Below, piece by piece: positions 6,918 to 15,436 of a DNA stretch of 20,939 bases (its first letter is position 1; every line of letters starts with the position of its first letter). Location of the stretch: the NCBI GenBank assembly GCA_043767025.1, contig JAYUHK010000146.1, positions 1-20,939 on the forward strand, given 5' to 3'. The notes below the pieces were generated by a model. It was not told the origin of the DNA. It worked only from the letters and a program-made list of their open reading frames with translations, and made no database searches. The stretch comes from JAYUHK01 sp043767025 (GTDB lineage Bacteria; Bacteroidota; Bacteroidia; Chitinophagales; Saprospiraceae). Both the position numbers and the translations under genes were made by a program.

Positions 6918-9041
6918 ATGGCAAATACCAGCAGCACAAATTTATTGGACAGCCCCATAGAATATCTCAAAGGAGTCGGTCCGATGCGTGGGGATTTGCT
7001 GCGCAAAGAGCTGAATATCTTTACCGTCCGCGACCTGCTGCTTCATTTTCCACTTCGCTATGTGGATAAAACTAATTTTTTGCTGATAAAAGATATTTCG
7101 GACGAGTCGGACACTGTCCAGCTGCGCGGCGTGTTGCGGCGACTCGAAACGCTCGGCGAAGGTACAAAAAAACGAATCGTCGGAAAACTGCGCGACGAAA
7201 CAGGCGCGATTGACCTCGTTTGGTTCAAAGGACTTAACTTTCTCGAAAAACAACTCCAAGTCGGCAGCGAATACATCGCCTACGGAAAAGTCAATGATTT
7301 CAACGGTCAATACAATATCCCGCACCCGGAGATGGAATTGGTCAGCACCGAAGCCGTCCAAAAAGCAGTCGCCTTTGAACCCGTCTATCCAAGCACCGAA
7401 AAGCTCAACGCACGCGGTTTAGATGCCAAAGCACGACGCAAACTCCTCGAAAGTTTGCTCGAAAAACTTGCGCCCAGCGACCTGCAAGAAATACTACCAG
7501 ATTTTTTGTTGCAAAAATACCGTCTGCCCTCCCGCTTTGACGCACTCCGACAAATTCATTTTCCGAAGGAACTAACAGAACTCGAAAATGCGCGCCGCCG
7601 ACTGAAATTTGAAGAATTATTTTTTCTCCAACTCCGATTACTGCACCTCAAACGCCGCCGCAAGGACACGGTGCGCGGTTATTCTTTTTCACAAATTGGT
7701 GATTATTTTAATAATTTTTACCAAAATTTTTTACCCTTCGAACTCACAAACGCCCAAAAGCGGGTGCTGAAAGAAATCCGCCGCGACTTGGCGGTCGGAA
7801 TCCAAATGAATCGCTTGCTGCAAGGCGACGTGGGCAGCGGCAAAACCATAGTTGCGTTTATCGCCATGTTGATGGCGATTGACAACGGGTTTCAGGCTTG
7901 CCTAATGGCACCTACCGAAATTTTGGCGCAGCAACATTTCAACGCTATCAGCCAATATACAGACGCTTTGGGGCTAAAATCAGGATTCTTGTCGGGAAGT
8001 ATAAAAGGAAAAAAACGAAATGAGTTGCTAAAATCGCTACAAGATGGCGAAATTCACATCTTAATCGGTACGCACGCACTCATCGAAGAACCCGTAGTGT
8101 ACAAAAATCTGGGCTTGGCAATTACAGACGAACAGCACCGCTTTGGCGTGGCGCAGCGTGGCTCTTTGTGGAAAAAAAGTCGCCCTTATCCGCCACACGT
8201 CCTCGTGATGACCGCTACTCCTATCCCGCGCACACTCGCCATGACGCTCTACGGCGACCTCGACGTGTCGGTTATCGACGAACTTCCGCCGGGACGAAAA
8301 GCCATCGCCACCCAGCACCGCACCGAACACCATCGGCTGCGTATTTTTGGATTGATGCGGGAAGAAATCAGAAAAGGGCGACAAATTTACATCGTCTATC
8401 CGCTCATCGAAGAGTCCGAAACGCTGGATTTGAAAAATTTGATGGACGGCTACGAAGCCATTGGGCGAGAATTTCCGGTACCCGAATATCAAATCAGCAT
8501 CGTACACGGACGAATGAAAGCCGCCGAAAAAGAGTTTGAGATGCAACGTTTCATCAGACAAGAAACACAGATTATGGTAGCCACTACCGTCATAGAAGTC
8601 GGCGTAAACGTCCCCAACGCAACCGTAATGATTATCGAAAATACGGAGCGGTTTGGTCTGTCCCAACTTCACCAACTGCGCGGACGAGTAGGACGCGGCG
8701 GCGACCAATCGCATTGTATCTTGATGTCGAGTTTCAAGTTGAGCGCGGAAGCCCGTGAGCGCATCGCTACGATGGTGCGCACCACCGATGGTTTTGAAAT
8801 CGCCGAAGCCGACCTCAAACTGCGCGGACCGGGCGACATACAAGGGACGCAACAAAGCGGTATTCTGAATCTTCACATCGCCGACCTCGCCAAAGACCAG
8901 CGAATATTACAAACCGCTCGCGAAGAGGCGCAGTCTATTTTAGATGCCGACCCATCACTTTTGCTCCCCGAACACGCCTGCTTGCGGCAGCCGATGGAAG
9001 AAATGACCAAACAAAACAAAGTTTGGAGTCGGATAAGTTGA
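6918..9041 (+). CDS. recG: ATP-dependent DNA helicase RecG
   Basis: 707 aa, full length for RecG. It reverses stalled replication forks and branch-migrates Holliday junctions and R-loops. Order of domains: N-terminal helical segment with IEYLKGVGP, the wedge OB-fold about residues 60-150, then two helicase lobes. Visible motifs: Walker A GDVGSGKT (about 303-310), MAPTEILAQQH, the RecG-type DEQH box in ITDEQHRFGVAQR (404-407), TATPIPRTLA, IDELPPGR, and the long motif VI region ENTERFGLSQLHQLRGRVGR. The TRG-like C-terminal segment follows, with LRGPGDIQGTQQSG. The frame opens at a TTG (6906), but the ATG at 6918 matches the usual family start. Convergent with the next gene, with 14 nt between stop codons and no clear terminator. 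Confidence 0.96.
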   Translation: MANTSSTNLLDSPIEYLKGVGPMRGDLLRKELNIFTVRDLLLHFPLRYVDKTNFLLIKDISDESDTVQLRGVLRRLETLGEGTKKRIVGKLRDETGAIDLVWFKGLNFLEKQLQVGSEYIAYGKVNDFNGQYNIPHPEMELVSTEAVQKAVAFEPVYPSTEKLNARGLDAKARRKLLESLLEKLAPSDLQEILPDFLLQKYRLPSRFDALRQIHFPKELTELENARRRLKFEELFFLQLRLLHLKRRRKDTVRGYSFSQIGDYFNNFYQNFLPFELTNAQKRVLKEIRRDLAVGIQMNRLLQGDVGSGKTIVAFIAMLMAIDNGFQACLMAPTEILAQQHFNAISQYTDALGLKSGFLSGSIKGKKRNELLKSLQDGEIHILIGTHALIEEPVVYKNLGLAITDEQHRFGVAQRGSLWKKSRPYPPHVLVMTATPIPRTLAMTLYGDLDVSVIDELPPGRKAIATQHRTEHHRLRIFGLMREEIRKGRQIYIVYPLIEESETLDLKNLMDGYEAIGREFPVPEYQISIVHGRMKAAEKEFEMQRFIRQETQIMVATTVIEVGVNVPNATVMIIENTERFGLSQLHQLRGRVGRGGDQSHCILMSSFKLSAEARERIATMVRTTDGFEIAEADLKLRGPGDIQGTQQSGILNLHIADLAKDQRILQTAREEAQSILDADPSLLLPEHACLRQPMEEMTKQNKVWSRIS

Positions 9042-9055
9042 AAGCCATGACGGGA

Positions 9056-9775
9056 CTACAAAAATTTTCTGCGCACGATTTTGATGAAATTTTTTGCTTT
9101 GGGTTCTTTTGCCGCCGAAGCCCAATCGTAGCGAAAAGCCATTTTTTTTAGCAATTCTTTGGCTTGCTCAAACTCCGTCATTGAGTTCAGAGTCCCCAAT
9201 GTTTCGTTGAACGCTGCATGGTCGCCACCAAACAAGTCGTTGAGCGTAGCGATTTTTTCGTTGATACTCAACGCGCTGTGTAAATTTTCGACAGGTTGGT
9301 TGGCAGTCAGCCGTTCCGAAGGGTCGAGTGTAACATCTTTTTGCTCAAACAAATTGGTTTCTGTTTCCTGAATATCGCGCGGCGACTGCCACCGCAACTG
9401 CTCGGGTGCTGCCACAGGCTGCAACGGCTGCGCTTCTGCGACTATCTCTACCGCACTCATTTCTGCTGCCACAGAAGGCGGCACGGCGATAATACGTGGC
9501 GGCGGCGGCGCGACCACAGGCTCTGGCTCCATGTCTGGCACGACGATAATGCGCGGCGGCGTATAAGCCTGCACTTCTTCCTCTTTTCTCGGCACATTTA
9601 TCTTCGCAGCAGACGCTGGCACGGGCGCAGACTCGTCCGCCAGAAAAGATTCGTACAAGCGGCGTATATAGCCCAACATCAGGTCGCGCTCGATAGCAGA
9701 AACCGAACCCGACTGCATATTTTTGAATAAATTATTTATTTTTTCTAAAAAGATATTGGCTTGCTGCGTATTCAT
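9056..9775 (-). CDS. Conserved hypothetical protein with proline-rich linker and C-terminal helical domain
   Basis: 239 aa, no signal peptide or membrane segment. Three parts are visible. Residues 1-50 are a helical N-terminus. Residues about 52-135 form an Ala/Pro/Glu-rich, probably disordered linker that contains a short repeat, TPPRIIVVPD at about 71 and PPPRIIAVPP at about 95. Residues about 165-239 form a compact helical domain (SINEKIATLNDLFGGDHAAF is its start, ending KNFIKIVRRKFL). The last part resembles a C-terminal segment I associate with unannotated Bacteroidota proteins; I know no function. The basic C-terminus (KIVRRKFL) could touch nucleic acid or membrane, which is inference. 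The start at 9775 is 14 nt from the end of repeat element B. Confidence 0.8.
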   Translation of the reverse strand: MNTQQANIFLEKINNLFKNMQSGSVSAIERDLMLGYIRRLYESFLADESAPVPASAAKINVPRKEEEVQAYTPPRIIVVPDMEPEPVVAPPPPRIIAVPPSVAAEMSAVEIVAEAQPLQPVAAPEQLRWQSPRDIQETETNLFEQKDVTLDPSERLTANQPVENLHSALSINEKIATLNDLFGGDHAAFNETLGTLNSMTEFEQAKELLKKMAFRYDWASAAKEPKAKNFIKIVRRKFL

Positions 9776-9789
9776 AAAAGGTTTTTTTT

Positions 9790-9948
9790 AGGAATGTGTC
9801 TAAAATAAACTACCTATTTTTTCTGCTAAATTCGACCAACCACTGCACTATTCTTTCGTTTCAACGCGCTGCGTTGCACCTCAAAATGCCTTGTTTTTGG
9901 CTGAATTTATTTGAAAAATTTAAGCATCTTATTTTTTCTTCATTCCTT
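9790..9948 (-). repeat. Intergenic repeat element, copy B (159 bp, minus orientation)
   Basis: Read on the minus strand, it begins AAGGAATGAAGAAAAAATAA (9948-9929) and ends TTTATTTTAGACACATTCCT (9809-9790). The termini pair over AGGAATG/CATTCCT and AAAATAA/TTATTTT. The interior matches 6761-6894 at about 85% and keeps the CAACGC-loop-GCGTTG hairpin (9862-9876), with a changed loop base. It lacks the 108-bp module of copy A. Its right end abuts the start of the hypothetical gene at 9775, just as copy A's right end abuts recG. Confidence 0.82.
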
Positions 9949-9977
9949 ATTTAAAAAATAACAAGGTATAATTTACG

Positions 9978-9985
9978 CAAAAATA
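9978..9985 (-). promoter_or_regulatory. Candidate -7 element for the hypothetical gene ending at 9056
   Basis: The minus strand reads TATTTTTG, an exact TAnnTTTG match. A TTTG (plus-strand CAAA at 10009-10012) lies 23 nt upstream, slightly longer than usual. Transcription from here would run through element B before reaching the start codon at 9775. Confidence 0.4.
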
Positions 9986-10081
9986 GCAATAGTTTCGCAA
10001 ATTACTACCAAAAAAATGCTCGCGCATTTTCGCCAATCTATTTAGTTTAAAAAAACTCCAAAAAATTCACAAAAATTTGAT

Positions 10082-10089
10082 TATCTTTG
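10082..10089 (+). promoter_or_regulatory. Candidate pheT operon -7 promoter element
   Basis: TATCTTTG followed by CGG matches TAnnTTTG exactly and equals the octamer in front of the tRNA at 20477. No -33 TTG lies at the usual spacing. The predicted leader to the pheT ATG is about 210 nt. Confidence 0.55.
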
Positions 10090-10305
10090 CGGAATTAATT
10101 TTTTTAAATCCTTTTAAAAACGTTTTGCCATTTTCGCTTCGAGTGATGAATCACAAAGTGAGTTTTAAGAATAAAATTTTACGCCAGACGCACGATTAAA
10201 TATTAAAAAATTGTATCAAATTTTTTATTTGAGATTAAATCCGTCCACGCGCTTGAATACACACATAACCTGCGGAAATACGGCGTTTTTTGTTGCTGTA
10301 TATAA
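10090..10305 (+). other. Long untranslated leader of pheT, no recognised element
   Basis: About 215 AT-rich nt lie between the likely promoter and the pheT ATG. I see no T-box core, no terminator-antiterminator pair and no Phe-rich leader peptide. A 17-codon frame (10146-10199) is present but not Phe-rich. The remaining part of the 9776-10305 gap holds repeat element B and the two candidate promoters. Confidence 0.4.
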
Positions 10306-12753
10306 ATGAAAGTATCGCTCAACTGGCTTAAAGAATATATTGAAATATCTGACATCAGCCCTACACGAATCGCCGAAATGCTCACTTCTACAGGTTTAGA
10401 AGTAGAAGGCATCGAAGAAGTCGAAAGTATAAAAGGTGGTTTGAAAGGCGTGGTAGTCGGTTTCGTTCAATCTTGCGCAAAGCACCCCGATGCCGACCGC
10501 CTCTCCCTGACTCGCGTAGAAATTGGTTCTGACGAGCCTTTGTCTATCGTTTGCGGCGCGCCCAACGTGGCGGCTGGTCAAAAGGTTTTAGTCGCCACCA
10601 TCGGTGCTACCCTCTATCCGCTCGGCAGCGACGCTCCAATCACTATCAAAAAAGGAAAAATCCGCGGCGAAGCCTCCGAAGGTATGATTTGCGCAGCCGA
10701 CGAACTCGGCATCGGAAGCGACCACAGCGGCATTATGGTTTTGCCCGACGATACGCCCGTCGGTATGCAAGCCAAAGATTATTTGGACTTACAAACTGAC
10801 TACGTTATAGATGTTGGGCTTACTCCCAATCGCTCGGACGCTACGGGACATCTTGGGGTAGCCAAAGATTTGGCAGCGTTTCTTACCGTCCATCGTGGCT
10901 ACCAGACCGAATTGAAAATGCCGTCGGTAGCAGACTTCAAAGTAGATAATCACAATCTTCCTATCCAAGTGCAGGTAGAAAACACCGATGCCTGTCCTCG
11001 CTACACAGGCGTAAGCATCGCAGGCGTGACCATTGGCGACTCTCCCGACTGGCTGAAACGCCGCCTGACTGCCATCGGCATACGCTCCATCAACAACGTG
11101 GTAGATGTCACAAATTATGTGTTGCACAGTCTTGGGCAACCACTCCACGCATTTGATTATGACAAAATTTCGGGTAAAAAAATACTTGTAAAAACGCTCG
11201 CCGAAGGAACAAAATTCCACGCGCTGAACGATACAGACTACGCGCTTTCTGCCAAAGATTTGATGATTTGTGACAGCCATAACCAACCAATGTGTATCGG
11301 CGGAATTTTCGGTGGTATAAATTCGGGTGTCACAAATAATACGGTAAATATTTTTTTAGAGTCCGCACATTTCAGTCCTCGCTCAATACGGCAGAGCAGC
11401 ACTCGACACTTGTTGCGTACCGAATCCGCCAAAATATTTGAGAAAGGAAGCGACCCAAATATTTGTGTTTACGCACTCCAATACGCCGCGCTGCTCATCA
11501 AAAATCTGGCGGGTGGGACTATCGCAAGCGACGTAATAGACCATTATCCACAAGTGATAGAGGCAAAGCCAATCGAGCTTTTTTATCAAAATGTTGATAA
11601 ACTAATTGGGATAAATTTTGAAAAAAATAAAATAAAAAATATTCTTCACGCACTCGAAATAAAAATTATTTCGGAAAGTGAAGATGCTCTGACGGTGCTT
11701 GTGCCGACCAATAAATCCGACGTACTTCGAGAGGTAGATGTGATAGAAGAAATCCTTCGGATACACGGATTCGACAATGTAGAAGTGCCGTCTTATATGA
11801 GAATGACTGTCACAACAGGAGAATATCCTGATAATTTTCAGATAAAAAATGCAGTCGGTGACTTGTTGGCTGCCAATGGATTTCAGGAAATGATGGCGGT
11901 TTCGCTGACCCAATCGGAGTATTTTAAAGACTCTTTGGTGCCGCCCGAGGAGTTGGTTTTTATTAACAATACCTCCAATATTTATTTGGACGTAATGCGT
12001 CCGAAGATGCTTTTCAGTGGTTTGGAAGCGATTGCGCACAATCAAAATCGGCAGCAAAATGATGTCAAATTATTTGAATTTGGAAAAATATATCGCAAAG
12101 TAGGCGACAACGATTTTTTTGAAAGCAATCGATTGAGTTTATTTTTGAGCGGCAGCAAGTATTCAGAAAATTGGCTGCAAACAGATCGCGAAGAAGTGAC
12201 GTTTTTTACCCTCAAAACCTACATTCACAAGGTGATGGCGAAGTTGGGACTCTCCAAATGGGAGCAGACTTCGTTGGAAAATGAGGCGTTGAGTTCGGGA
12301 ATGAAGTACCACAGGGGAGAGCAGATTTTGGTTCAGTTCGGTAAAGTCCGTCCAGCTATCCTAAAAAAAATGGACTTGCGGCAGTCGGTTTATTATGCGG
12401 ATTTTCGGTGGGATAATTTGACAAAAATAGTCAAAAAGCAAAAAATATCATTTGAAGAAATCAATAAATATCCAGCTGTGCGCCGCGACTTGGCATTGAT
12501 AATTGACCAATCCGTGCAGTTCAGTCAGATAACTATGGTGGCACAAAAAACGGTTAAAAAGTTGCTCAAAGAAGTCAATTTGTTTGATGTGTACGAAAAT
12601 GAGGAGCATTTGGGCAAAGGAAAAAAATCCTACGCCGTCAGTTTTGTTTTTGAAGATACTACCAAAACACTCAAAGACAGCGAAATAGACAAAATGATGT
12701 CGGACTTGGAAGCACAGTTTGGGACACAGATTGGAGCGGTAGTTCGGAGATAA
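10306..12753 (+). CDS. pheT: Phenylalanine--tRNA ligase beta subunit
   Basis: 815 aa, the large subunit of the cytosolic alpha2-beta2 enzyme that charges tRNA-Phe. Domains in order: an N-terminal MKVSLNWLKEYI segment, an EMAP/OB-fold tRNA-binding domain about 40-155 (GFVQSCAKHPDADRLSL, VCGAPNV, GEASEGMICAADELG), the B3/B4 editing domain about 210-390 (SINNVVDVTNYVL, GQPLHAFD), the B5 domain about 400-480, the inactive catalytic-like core, and a C-terminal ferredoxin-fold anticodon-binding domain about 720-815 (YPAVRRDLALIID, LFDVYE). The length is normal. pheS is not in the window, so the two subunit genes are separated, as is common in Bacteroidota. The gene heads an operon with the coiled-coil gene, zapA and rny. 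The second half is visibly richer in AT codons than the first. Confidence 0.97.
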   Translation: MKVSLNWLKEYIEISDISPTRIAEMLTSTGLEVEGIEEVESIKGGLKGVVVGFVQSCAKHPDADRLSLTRVEIGSDEPLSIVCGAPNVAAGQKVLVATIGATLYPLGSDAPITIKKGKIRGEASEGMICAADELGIGSDHSGIMVLPDDTPVGMQAKDYLDLQTDYVIDVGLTPNRSDATGHLGVAKDLAAFLTVHRGYQTELKMPSVADFKVDNHNLPIQVQVENTDACPRYTGVSIAGVTIGDSPDWLKRRLTAIGIRSINNVVDVTNYVLHSLGQPLHAFDYDKISGKKILVKTLAEGTKFHALNDTDYALSAKDLMICDSHNQPMCIGGIFGGINSGVTNNTVNIFLESAHFSPRSIRQSSTRHLLRTESAKIFEKGSDPNICVYALQYAALLIKNLAGGTIASDVIDHYPQVIEAKPIELFYQNVDKLIGINFEKNKIKNILHALEIKIISESEDALTVLVPTNKSDVLREVDVIEEILRIHGFDNVEVPSYMRMTVTTGEYPDNFQIKNAVGDLLAANGFQEMMAVSLTQSEYFKDSLVPPEELVFINNTSNIYLDVMRPKMLFSGLEAIAHNQNRQQNDVKLFEFGKIYRKVGDNDFFESNRLSLFLSGSKYSENWLQTDREEVTFFTLKTYIHKVMAKLGLSKWEQTSLENEALSSGMKYHRGEQILVQFGKVRPAILKKMDLRQSVYYADFRWDNLTKIVKKQKISFEEINKYPAVRRDLALIIDQSVQFSQITMVAQKTVKKLLKEVNLFDVYENEEHLGKGKKSYAVSFVFEDTTKTLKDSEIDKMMSDLEAQFGTQIGAVVRR

Positions 12754-12775
12754 AAAAATATTTTAAGCAAAAATA

Positions 12776-13408
12776 GTGACAAAAATATTTGATAAAATAA
12801 AAGAGTTAGAAGCGAATATTATTCGGTTGTCTGAAAAATTAGAAGGGCAAAAATCCGATAATACAGCCTTGCTAACCGAACAAAAACAGCTCCAATCTAC
12901 TGTAAGCGCGCGCGACCGCCGCATAAAAGAATTGGAGCGAGAGGAAGAAAAATATAATGCTTTGACAAAGGAGAAAAGCAAAATAGAAAGTACTATTCTG
13001 GAAGATTTAGAGAAAGAAAAAGCCAATTATCGAAAATTATCAGAAGAATATAAGTTATTAAAGACCAATCACGCCAATCATCTAAAGCGAACGGCGGAAT
13101 TGGAAAAAGAAATCGAAAATCGAGAAATACTGCTGGGACAGAGTTTGGTAAAAGAAGAAAATCTGGCGCAAAAGTTGGAAAAAATAAAATTAGATTGCTC
13201 CAAACTCGTCGCCGAACACAAGCAGCTAAAAAAAGATGCAGAGCATAATATATTGAAAATCAAAGAGTTCGAGCTAAAAATAGAGCAAACAAAAGCTATT
13301 TTAGCGCAGCGAAAAACAAAAGAAGAAGCGTTTGTACAAAACGTAAAAAAAGAGGCAGAAAAATATGTTAGAGAACTTGACAAAAGTACAGAATGGCTGA
13401 ACCAATAA
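12776..13408 (+). CDS. Coiled-coil protein upstream of zapA, putative division-associated
   Basis: 210 aa, made almost entirely of charged heptad-like sequence (MTKIFDKIKELEANIIRL at the start, then repeated Glu/Lys/Leu blocks to the end). No globular domain, signal or membrane helix is visible. It starts at GTG (12776), 22 nt after pheT; no ATG lies near in frame. Its last 16 nt overlap the start of zapA, so translation is probably coupled. The position between pheT and zapA and the all-coiled-coil build suggest a ZapA/ZapB-like partner of the FtsZ ring, but this is inferred from context; coiled coils give little specific sequence evidence. Confidence 0.8.
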   Translation: MTKIFDKIKELEANIIRLSEKLEGQKSDNTALLTEQKQLQSTVSARDRRIKELEREEEKYNALTKEKSKIESTILEDLEKEKANYRKLSEEYKLLKTNHANHLKRTAELEKEIENREILLGQSLVKEENLAQKLEKIKLDCSKLVAEHKQLKKDAEHNILKIKEFELKIEQTKAILAQRKTKEEAFVQNVKKEAEKYVRELDKSTEWLNQ

Positions 13409-13722
13409 AATCACAGGGAAAAAAAGAGCCGACTTTGCACCAAATAAAAGTGGAAGTAGCGGGGCGAGTTTATCCAGTTCTAATTCAGCCTTCGGAGGAA
13501 AAAGACGTGTTGGAAATTGTGAATGAAATCAATGAGAAAATTAAATTTTTTCAACAAAAATACGCAAAAAGTGACATTCAAGATTGTATCGCAATGGCTT
13601 ACTTGGCGTTTGCGGCGCAGGTCGCTCAAGAAAAAAAGCACTATACACTCGAAAATGAAGCAGAGCTAACAAAAAAATTGGAAGAACTCAATCAAAAAGT
13701 TAAAAATATTAATCAAAAATAA
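13393..13722 (+). CDS. zapA: Cell division protein ZapA
   Basis: 109 aa. ZapA binds FtsZ at midcell and bundles its filaments. The N-terminal globular part (IKVEVAGRVYPVLIQPSEE, then VLEIVNEINEKIKFFQQKY) has the ZapA strand-strand-helix pattern. The DIQDCIAMAYLAFAAQVAQE segment matches the hydrophobic helix that follows, and the rest is a coiled coil (LTKKLEELNQKVKNINQK) used for tetramer formation. Length is typical. It overlaps the upstream coiled-coil gene by 16 nt, and rny follows after 23 nt. There is no room for a 6S RNA gene downstream, unlike the enterobacterial zapA locus. Confidence 0.92.
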   Translation: MAEPIKSQGKKEPTLHQIKVEVAGRVYPVLIQPSEEKDVLEIVNEINEKIKFFQQKYAKSDIQDCIAMAYLAFAAQVAQEKKHYTLENEAELTKKLEELNQKVKNINQK

Positions 13723-13745
13723 TCAATTAATCAAATAAAAAAAAT

Positions 13746-15428
13746 ATGGAATTAATCATAGCAGTAGTAGGAGGCTTGGCAGCAGGCGGTGCGGCAGGAT
13801 ATTTTGGGATACAGACTTGGCTCAAAAAAGCCAACCAGAGTTCTGTGGACGAAGCTAATAAAAAAGCAGATTTGGCGATTCAGGAAGCGCGGCTAACCGC
13901 CAAAAGAGTGACCGACGAAGCCGAAGTAAAAGCCGAAAAGTTGATTGCAAGGACAGAACAAAAAAATGAACAGGTCAAGCAACAAAAAATTCAGGAGGCA
14001 AAAGAACGGTTCAACCAACTTCGGGGCGAATTTGATAGCCAAAAATCAAAGCATATAGTAGAAATGAAAGACCGCGAAATCGGTTTGGTCAATCTCGAAA
14101 ATGACTTCAAACAAAAACAAGTAGCTTTTCAAACTAAAGCGGACACCATCGAAATGAGAGGTTTAGAAATTGAGCAGCAAGAAGCCGAAGTGAAAGCTAT
14201 CCGCGAAAATTTGGACAAACAGTTGCGCATCGTCACCAAAAAGAAAGAAGAATTAGACTCCGCTAACGAATTGAGAATCAAAGAGTTAGAAAATATTGCC
14301 AAACTAACGGAGCAGCAAGCAAAAGAGCAGTTGATTGATGCAGTGCGCGCAAAAGCCGAAACCGAAGCCATGTCTATCGTAAAAAATACGATAGCCGACG
14401 CAAAACTCAACGCCAGCAAAGAAGCCAAAAAAATCGTTATTCAGACCATTCAACGCCAGTGCGCAGAATTTACGATTGAAAACACCGTTTCGGTATTCAA
14501 TCTCGAATCCGACGACATGAAAGGGCAAATCATCGGGCGCGAAGGGCGCAATATCCGCGCACTCGAAGCCGCAACAGGCGCCGAAATCGTGGTAGATGAC
14601 ACCCCAGAGGCAATCGTTATCTCAAGTTTCGACCCTATTCGCCGAGAAGTAGCTCGATTGGCACTCAAAAAATTAGTCGCCGACGGACGTATTCACCCCG
14701 CTCGCATTGAGGAGGTAGTCGCCAAAATCCGCAAGCAACTCGAAGAACAAATCATCGAAATCGGAGAGCGTACCGTCATTGACCTCGACGTACACGGCTT
14801 GAACGCCGCCTTGGTGCGCATGATTGGTCGCATGAGATACCGCAGTAGCTACGGACAAAATATGCTCAAACACTCCATCGAAACCGCCAACTTGTGCGCC
14901 ACGATGGCAGCCGAATTGGGTATGAATCCCAAGCAAATAAAAATGGCGAAACGAGCGGGACTCCTTCACGACATCGGAAAAGTAGCAGAAGAAGAATCAG
15001 AACTCAGCCACGCTTTGATAGGAATGGAAATGTGCGAAAAATGCGGCGAACACGCCGCCATCGTCAATGCAGTCGGCGCACACCACGACGAAATAGAGAT
15101 GAATAATATTATTTCGCCCATCGTGCAGGCTTGCGACGCCATCTCGGGCGCACGTCCGGGCGCACGCCGCGAAATCTTGGAAAGCTACCTCAAGCGCATC
15201 GGCGAACTCGAAGAACTTGCGATGGCTCACGACGGCGTACAAAAAGCCTACGCCATGCAAGCAGGACGCGAGCTGCGAGTTATCGTAGAAAGCGAAAAAG
15301 TAAGCGACCAATATGCGGACGATTTGTCATTTATGATTGCCGAAAAAATACAGAATGAAATGCAATATCCGGGACAAATAAAAGTAACCGTTATCCGCGA
15401 AAAACGGGCGACTTCATTCGCCCGATAG
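13746..15428 (+). CDS. rny: Ribonuclease Y
   Basis: 560 aa membrane-anchored endoribonuclease that starts mRNA decay. An N-terminal helix (about 2-24, LIIAVVGGLAAGGAAGYFG) is followed by a long coiled coil (about 30-235). The KH domain has its GxxG loop in IIGREGRNIR (262-271). The HD domain carries H376, the H408-D409 pair in LLHDIGK and D464 in QACDAISGARPG, the metal-binding set needed for activity. The C-terminal region ends IKVTVIREKRATSFAR. All parts are present, and length is close to the usual 510-530 plus a slightly longer coil. Last gene of the pheT operon; a long hairpin terminator follows 8 nt after the stop. Confidence 0.97.
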   Translation: MELIIAVVGGLAAGGAAGYFGIQTWLKKANQSSVDEANKKADLAIQEARLTAKRVTDEAEVKAEKLIARTEQKNEQVKQQKIQEAKERFNQLRGEFDSQKSKHIVEMKDREIGLVNLENDFKQKQVAFQTKADTIEMRGLEIEQQEAEVKAIRENLDKQLRIVTKKKEELDSANELRIKELENIAKLTEQQAKEQLIDAVRAKAETEAMSIVKNTIADAKLNASKEAKKIVIQTIQRQCAEFTIENTVSVFNLESDDMKGQIIGREGRNIRALEAATGAEIVVDDTPEAIVISSFDPIRREVARLALKKLVADGRIHPARIEEVVAKIRKQLEEQIIEIGERTVIDLDVHGLNAALVRMIGRMRYRSSYGQNMLKHSIETANLCATMAAELGMNPKQIKMAKRAGLLHDIGKVAEEESELSHALIGMEMCEKCGEHAAIVNAVGAHHDEIEMNNIISPIVQACDAISGARPGARREILESYLKRIGELEELAMAHDGVQKAYAMQAGRELRVIVESEKVSDQYADDLSFMIAEKIQNEMQYPGQIKVTVIREKRATSFAR

Positions 15429-15436
15429 TCAAAAGT

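Noticed and set aside
8061..8876. 271-codon open frame antisense to recG
   Set aside because: It lies wholly inside recG, has no family-like motifs and reflects recG codon bias on the opposite strand.
10146..10199. 17-codon frame in the pheT leader as an attenuation peptide
   Set aside because: It has a single Phe codon and no following terminator-antiterminator pair.
13723..13745. 6S RNA gene downstream of zapA
   Set aside because: Only 23 nt separate zapA and rny, so there is no room.
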